DNA of 64,000 nt, taken from the NCBI GenBank assembly GCA_011009095.1, contig VTPC01002281.1, positions 1 through 64,000 of the forward strand, in the 5' to 3' direction. Origin of the DNA: Ignelater luminosus (Eukaryota > Arthropoda > Insecta > Coleoptera > Elateridae). A program made the position numbers and the translations under genes. Positions 58,465 to 64,000 of the stretch are shown piece after piece (positions within the stretch are counted from its first letter, which is position 1; each line of letters opens with the position of its first letter). The notes beneath the pieces are model-generated. The model saw nothing but the letters and a program-made list of their open reading frames with translations. It ran no database searches and had not been told where the DNA came from.

Positions 58465-60766
58465 CAGTGAATCCGTAGAAATGTTTTGCAAAAGATCGGG
58501 TAGTTTTGAATTTTTGATATGTTATTTGGTTGTGGACAGTAATAAAAAGTCCAAGTTTGTGGCCTCGGTGCGCTACCGGAAACCGCGCCTCATTATTAGA
58601 TACGTCACATAGCAGTACAGTACATTTATTGAACCTGCATAACACCAGTCAATTTGAACATTAGTTGGTCTTCAATTTCTGTGAAGAAGTAGAAGGGATG
58701 ATTTCTTTTTCAAACACCACTGCCTCATTTGCTTCCGCTCTTGCTCTGTGGAAGGTGCATCAACTTTTTTGTCGCAGTCAATGAGTGGTTACTGGCTGTT
58801 GTCACATGACTGTCCAAGGCGTGGTGTGCATAGGGAAGAACAATTGAGCCCTGCCTTCCTGTAACCAGATGCATTCCTGCACCTTTTCTTGCACTTGCAT
58901 GAAATAAATTTAAACAGGCATTGTGGACCGGCTTACCTGTTACTCTTGCGTGGAGAGAGACTCAAACTTGTAGCAACCGATCTTCATTCAAAAGGATTTT
59001 TCTCATTCTCATCAGACTTATGATACTTGGGAGCATCACTGGTTGGCGGCAGTGTGGCAAGATTGCATTTGGTTTTGGCTGCTGTCCTTGTAAACAGATT
59101 GTAGCGCAAGTCGTTAAGATCTTCTTTTTTGGGTTTCCCTTTATGCAGTTGAACAAGGATAAATTCCCCTCACTTAGCAACTTTCTCAGGTTTTGCCTTA
59201 GAGTTCAAAAAAATCCTTGCTTCGTTTTCAAGGTGAGGTCGCTGTTTGAAACATGAGCAAAATTTATTTTTTCTTTGGCCGGAAGTGTAGGATGTTGAAT
59301 CGTACCCACTGAATGCGTGAACGTACATTAACACACTAGAGTAAGTGTACTTAAATGAGGTCTATGAATAAAAAATATCGTTTACCCCTTCCACATTTGC
59401 AATAAGTAGAACCAGTAGGTCTACATCTTCACCAACCACAAAAACTGTATCGTAAAGAGCACTCATGGATATGGCAGTGTTGATAATCAAAGAAGCTGCA
59501 TTTTCTTCGGCCTGGAATACTTGAAGACTTGCTTTTTAAAACGTATTTTTTAACAGATCAATAAGCCGTCCCTTGTTGCTGTCATATGACAAAAATTTTT
59601 CTTGGGGAAGGTGAGGTGTTTGTTCATCAAATACGATGTCGGGACATATATTTCTTCTATTCCAGAAAATGTCTTTACGAATTCCCTCTTCGGAGAAAAT
59701 TGAGGTCGGAAACGGAGACAATTCATAGCTTAAAAAGTTCCTCGGACGTTCAAGACTGCTTTGTTATGCAGACTCTATGAAAAATTGTGGAGGAATCAAT
59801 GGTGAATGTATGTACTGTATGAAGTAAGATTCGTGAACTTGTGCTTGCGTTTGAATGTCGCCTTTTGAAAGTTGTTACCAACTATTCTTCCTTGCCAACT
59901 TCTTCAGCTCAGTAGCAATTAACAGAAAATTAAGAGTGGGGAACGGAGGGTGCAGGTTAAACCATTGCCTCAGCTTGTTGACCTCGTCATTGTTTCGGAC
60001 TATGTGAGAAGGCTTTGTATCCACATGCTGTTCAGAAGTCGCAGTGATGAGATTGCAGTAACTCTATATTTTATCACAAATATTATGTAAGTGTACCATG
60101 CCAAGAGTCCATCGGGCGCTGGCCACCTGCCGACCAGCAGCTTCCCCTGTTTCGTCCCTCTCTATCTTCTCATTGTGTAGTCCATGATTATAACACGAAA
60201 ACGACCGCACTTCTCTCTTACAAAGTCCGTCGTTAGTTTTAACTAAAAATTACAGTTTTATTCTCACTTATGTACCTCTTTACTTACGGTATCATCATTT
60301 ACATGATATATTACATTATTTGTCGTTACAGAAATCATTCAATACTCAAATTGTTGCTAATTAAATGCTCTTGAAATTCGTTTGAGATGAATTGCTGCGT
60401 AAAAGTGGTAGTTTAAAAGATATGTTGCAATATAAATCGACTTATAGCAATTTTAGCTGTTTTTTGAAACCGTAGCCATTGTTTGAGAAGCTGTAGCTCA
60501 GAAACTACTAAACATACAGATCTCGTTCTGTTCTCACATTATAGCAAATTCAATCTACTTTAAAAAAAGAAACTGTTTGCGAAAAACGCTTAGTTTCCAA
60601 GGTATTCGGCAAAAACTAAAAAACGTGCCAAGATTTAGCGGTTTTTTTGATGAGGTCACAAACATGGACTTTTTATCACTGTCCATAATCAAATAACATA
60701 TCAAAAATTCAAAACTACCTGACCTTCTGCAAGGAATGGCTCTTTTTTTGTAGATTCACTGGACTG
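58465..60766. mobile_element. DNA transposon with 8-bp target duplication, CAGTCCAGTGAATC ends
   Basis: The flanks AATTAGTA (58457-58464) and AATTGGTA (60767-60774) match at seven of eight bases. The right end in complement is CAGTCCAGTGAATCTAC. The left end is CAGTGAATCCGTAG, as if CAGTC had been lost. The inverted termini then continue for about 130 bp: TAGTTTTGAATTTTTGATAT is shared, and GGACAGTAATAAAAAGTCCA at the left corresponds to TGGACTTTTTATCACTGTCC at the right. Length is 2302 bp. The duplication length suggests hAT or P-type integration, but the encoded remnant does not look like either. Confidence 0.75.
58680..60170 (-). pseudogene. Decayed ORF of the 58.5-60.8 kb transposon
   Basis: Minus-strand frames give pieces of a large protein repeated in invertebrate genomes. 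A segment near 59480-59400 resembles 'GEDVDLLVLL'. NLATLPPTSDAPKYH is read from complement near 59060-59010 in a shifted frame. FISCKCKKRCRNASG near 58900 is followed by RKAGLNCSSLC and GQSCDN. The order 'D-x-DLL ... LPPTSDAAxxH ... CKCKxxCxxxCxCRKxGLxCxxxCxxCxGxxCxN' is recognisable. I do not know an accepted name for the family. Stops and frameshifts throughout. Confidence 0.45.
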
Positions 60767-60880
60767 AATTGGTAGTGTAAAAATATATTTTGTTAAAATC
60801 CGAACTTTAGATTACATTATAACTATGCCTATGCAAACCATTTTCCATCCTCTATCACGAAAGTATCGGTAGTATAAGAA

Positions 60881-62390
60881 CCGCAAAATGCGCGTCGGAT
60901 ATATTCGGAAATCCGCGATATACCATTATCGAGTCCAGCCTAAAAACGTTGGCTGTGAATAAATATTTCATGTATTTTTTTAAATCGAATTACAAATTGC
61001 TGCATGGAATAATACTGCCATTGTCTACATTTGTTACAAATAGTAAATTATTATTTATTTGTTGAAACTGTTGTGCACATAACTATAGCGAAGTCATCTG
61101 ACGTTTGTGGTTATGTTCATCATTTATATAGCAGTCGTTTTTCTGTAAGTAAAATACACGAAAAGAGTATGTATAAAACATTTTAAATTTATCTACCTTT
61201 GATACACCCATATTTGTTCAATAATGCATTGTTTCAGAGTTATTAGAAGCTGTAATTATAGAAAATATCAAAACAATTTTGACAATTTTGAAAATAATGA
61301 TTATTTCATAGTGGTGAGAAACTTTTTGAGGGCTGATAATACACGGCGAAAAGCAATAATTCAGATACTCATGTCTGGTCATAGTTGCGAGAAATCTTCA
61401 TCTATTAGAATCTAATGATTCGATAATTAGAGCCATATGATTTTGTCTACATTGAAACGTTATTTACAAGGGTATAATTAGTAATTATGCATATTTATAG
61501 TAGTGACAAACCATTTGAGCATGTTTATACTGAAGAGGTAATTATAAATAGATACAGAAAAGCAATTTATTAAGAATTTTTTTTTTAAATTTCAGAATAT
61601 TTCAAAGACAACTTTAGAAACAACTCACTTAAATAATGTAAAACTCATTCTGAAAAGTCCATCTAACAGAGTGTACATATATACAGGGTGGTCCAAGATT
61701 CTGCTCTAGTAAGCTAATAGCTTTTTGTTAAGAAATGGAAACAATTTAAGAGTAGACAGTGACATAGTGCCTCTGGAAGCATAATCTAAAAATATTCTGA
61801 ACTATACAGGGCGTTCGATTTGTTTGTGGCAGTGTCTCACTTTATTTTTTTTTAATGGAACGCCGTGTATATTACTTCATTCTTGGATTTCCTATTAAGT
61901 TTAGAATCATTTTTATTAACTATGTGTTTGGTCTAAATTGCACTGTTTTCGAGATATTTTGATTTGAAACAATTTACTTTTGCGTTTTCTTAAAAGTTTG
62001 AAATACCTCTGGAACTAAACAGGATAGGCAGATACGGTTTGATTATCGTGTTAAATACGGGCTGCTACATCCACTGTGTTGCAAATAACATTGCTAAAGA
62101 TTACTATGATCCCATTATAGTTCGTTGAAACTGAAGATCTTCAATCATGAATAACCTGACATTTTTAAATAAAACGATATAAAAATTTTTGTATAATCAG
62201 ACGCAAAATCTAATTTTTTTTTCGTTTTTATTTATCTGCGATCGTTTAAGCGTTATTCTATAAAAATTTTTAAAACAGTAGTTGACAGCTAGTTTTAATT
62301 TTTTAAACGTGGATCTAGTTCAGATGCAAGATCGTATTTTTAATTATGTACTATCTTGGTCATAAGTAATAATGATCGGTTTACCAAGCT
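60881..62390. other. Spacer with MITE-like ends
   Basis: No gene; the 63-codon frame at 61224-61415 has no recognisable domain. TATACAGGGTGGTCC at 61681 and ATACAGGGCGTTC at 61806 are typical insect MITE or foldback termini. The latter faces GAACGCCGTGTAT at about 61859, so a very short inverted pair (about 61806-61872) is present. Confidence 0.4.
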
Positions 62391-62399
62391 TGTGGCCGA

Positions 62400-63270
62400 A
62401 TCCTCAGATATTGTTAAAATCTGGCAATGCTGGGAATACATATTGTCGATAACTATAAAATGCTTTCAACAACGCACTACCAAGCAGTAGATGACGCGAC
62501 AAAAGTTGTCTCCTTCAAAGTAATTGCCTTGGGAAGCCACACAGCGATAGAGATGATTTCTTCACTTGTCATAGCAATGCTGGAACTCGGATACTGAAAT
62601 TGCCTTTAGCTGGTCCGTTACGCCAGATTTAGTGTCTTCTAGTGTCGCAAAATGACATTCTTTGTAGTGATTTTTTAATCTCGGGAAGAGAGAAAAGTCA
62701 CAAGGGCTAAAGCCGACGGCATAAGGGGGCTAAGGAGCTACAGGGATGTCTTTACTTGCAAAAAACTCATTAATTGAAAATGCAGTGTGGCAAGGTGCAT
62801 TGTCGTGATGGTCAAATTCAACTGTACCGTCATTCTGACTGCCAAACAACGATCAGAACACACAAGATCCCGGATTCTGGCAACATTTTCATCACTTTTT
62901 GCAGTTGCAGGCTTTCCGCTGTTCTCTTCCTTCTAAAAATGCCTTAAAGTACCTGAAAACCTGGGCCGTTGTCAAAACATTGTCTCCATAGGCCTGTTGA
63001 AGCTTTACAAAAGTTTCTGTCCCACTGTGACCCAAGTCTGAAGCAAAACCTGATAGTACAACGTTGTTCAAAATTGATATCACTGATTTTCAGAACGCAA
63101 TAGAAAAACACAGTTTACGAAAAAAGTGACTCTACGGAGTTCAAACTCGTATTGGCGTAGCATCACATGTTGACCTACCTTCCCTCTAAATCGGTTGTTT
63201 CCAGTGTTGCCACATCGAACACTACGTTTCATTAGTTTATTTATACCCCTCGTAATAAAAATTATCACAT
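62400..63270 (-). pseudogene. Mariner remnant with internal deletion
   Basis: Minus strand. The N-terminal helix-turn-helix (HSGTETFVKLQQAYGDNVLT, then AQVFRYFKAFLEGREQ) lies in the ORF at 63083-62892. A 'DENVARIRDL...DRCLAVRMT' piece follows near 62870. The reading then jumps directly to the C-terminal part: HDNAPCHTAFSINEFFASKD near 62800, PPYAVGFSPCDFSLFPRL, and SVSEFQHCYDKWKK near 62560. The central part with the first catalytic Asp is missing. Frameshifts and stops occur. Terminal repeats were not identified. Confidence 0.65.
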
Positions 63271-64000
63271 TTATAAGTTTTTATTTTGCTTAAGAAAATT
63301 TTGTTTTTGAATGGCTTGCTTGTTTTTCATGGTTCCGAGTATTAACGTCTATTGTGCGATAGATCGGAAATTGAGCATGAAAAGGAAATTTTCTAAAAAT
63401 TAACTATAATTACTTTGATTGATCTAATATGAATTTTGGATCTAAAGGCTTAATATCCTTCAATTAGTATCTAGATCAGATCAAAAGATATTCTTCAAAA
63501 CAGTATTTAGATCTAGGTACAAGATCTTCTGATCCAGGATCTAGACACTTGAATTTAGATCTTACTGAACACTGCACTCATACTATAGAGTCTGTTCATT
63601 TTATCACAAATTGAATGAGCAAGTTTTTCACAGATAATTTAGGAAGTAATGAACAGAATGTTTAGTTTTTGGAAAAGATAGCCGTTGAGAAAAATCAAAT
63701 AGTAATTAACTGGCAATCTAACACTTAAGTCACTGATATCGTGATCATGATTTGATCTTATCAAGTAAATGAATAATGATGAAAGGTTACCTCTTTTACC
63801 ATTCACTACCTCCAATAATGTGTTGTCTATTCTTATGTAACGTGATACAATGGATAGATTGTGTAATACAAAAATTCTATCTTTAACACTACGTTAGGCG
63901 CGCGGATTCTGTAGACCATATTTTTTTGTTGCGTAATAATAAAGATTTACAAATTTGAGAAAAGTGATTTTATAAATATATTTCTTTATATCACTACCTT
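63271..64000. other. Intergenic to window end
   Basis: No gene. The stretch 63430-63570 has an unusual number of AGATC/GATCT words (for example TAGATCAGATC and TTAGATCTAGGTAC), a degenerate simple repeat. Confidence 0.4.

Larger units (their letters stand above)
57750..60880 (+). pseudogene. CGGBP1-like hAT ORF, plus copy, split by an insertion
   Basis: Blocks in order: VVCERKSQVDQHINTVRHKK near 57755; the ORF at 57816-58067 with TSLQQSSSSPSGSS and FLYLETACNK-type sequence through IVVDESTLRKKYVNFLYGN; IYIIIDETTYVNGRYLVKLP near 58090 (the catalytic Asp region); EKTNSLEIVQFV; and a shifted-frame region with SVTQLHT-like and HGMNRVAKKLRCQFPLVN pieces to 58456. Exactly there the element at 58465-60766 is inserted. 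A weak continuation (VKIYFVKIRT near 60776) follows it. Frameshifts are present besides the insertion. Confidence 0.65.

Noticed and set aside
63430..63570. Dense AGATC/GATCT words as a regulatory cluster or CRISPR-like array
   Set aside because: Spacing is irregular, there is no constant repeat or spacer length, and CRISPR arrays are not expected in an animal genome. A decayed simple repeat is enough.

Overview
The window looks like AT-rich animal nuclear DNA, most likely from an insect. It has spliced genes with GT-AG introns. Its dense transposon load is typical of arthropods: mariner/Tc1, hAT, PIF/Harbinger, RTE and Jockey LINEs, and foldback elements. A beetle would fit, but nothing seen here proves it. 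A 10-N scaffold gap lies at 28494-28503.

The only clear host gene family is a tandem array of five small, four-exon, plus-strand genes at 268-1014, 7517-8455, 14602-15332, 25139-26217 and 38556-39611. They encode secreted proteins of about 180 residues that resemble the DUF1091/CheB branch of the ML (lipid-recognition) superfamily. All introns are phase 0, and exons 2-4 have nearly fixed sizes. Two subfamilies alternate A-B-A-B-B. They differ in cysteine pattern, and the two A genes share a short upstream block. Possible host fragments elsewhere are a MADF-domain first exon (49579-49950) and a short candidate exon at 50611-50712, which more likely belongs to a transposon ORF.

The rest is mobile DNA. 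0-16 kb: degenerate mariner-like, hAT and other remnants between array genes. 16-19 kb: a MITE and a Jockey LINE remnant. 20264-24051: a complete PIF/Harbinger element whose MADF-protein gene and transposase gene lie on opposite strands with alternating exons; the transposase is broken by a 1.07-kb retroposon flanked by a 14-bp duplication and by a stop codon. 27.6-29.2 kb: a Tc1 remnant triplicated around the assembly gap. 29.8-37.3 kb: two copies of one unclassified, possibly Sola-like, transposase family; one has terminal inverted repeats and 4-bp target duplications. 39.9-48.0 kb: several generations of nested elements inside an outer hAT-like element with a perfect 8-bp duplication. 51.6-56.3 kb: an RTE-type LINE split by a long inverted-repeat element. 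56.7-60.8 kb: CGGBP1-like hAT ORFs, one split by a 2.3-kb element with an 8-bp duplication. 62.4-63.3 kb: a deleted mariner.

No tRNA, rRNA or CRISPR was recognised. The most interesting items are the chemosensory-type gene array, the interdigitated Harbinger gene pair and the nested hAT/mariner complex. Family calls rest on motif reading by eye, without database searches.
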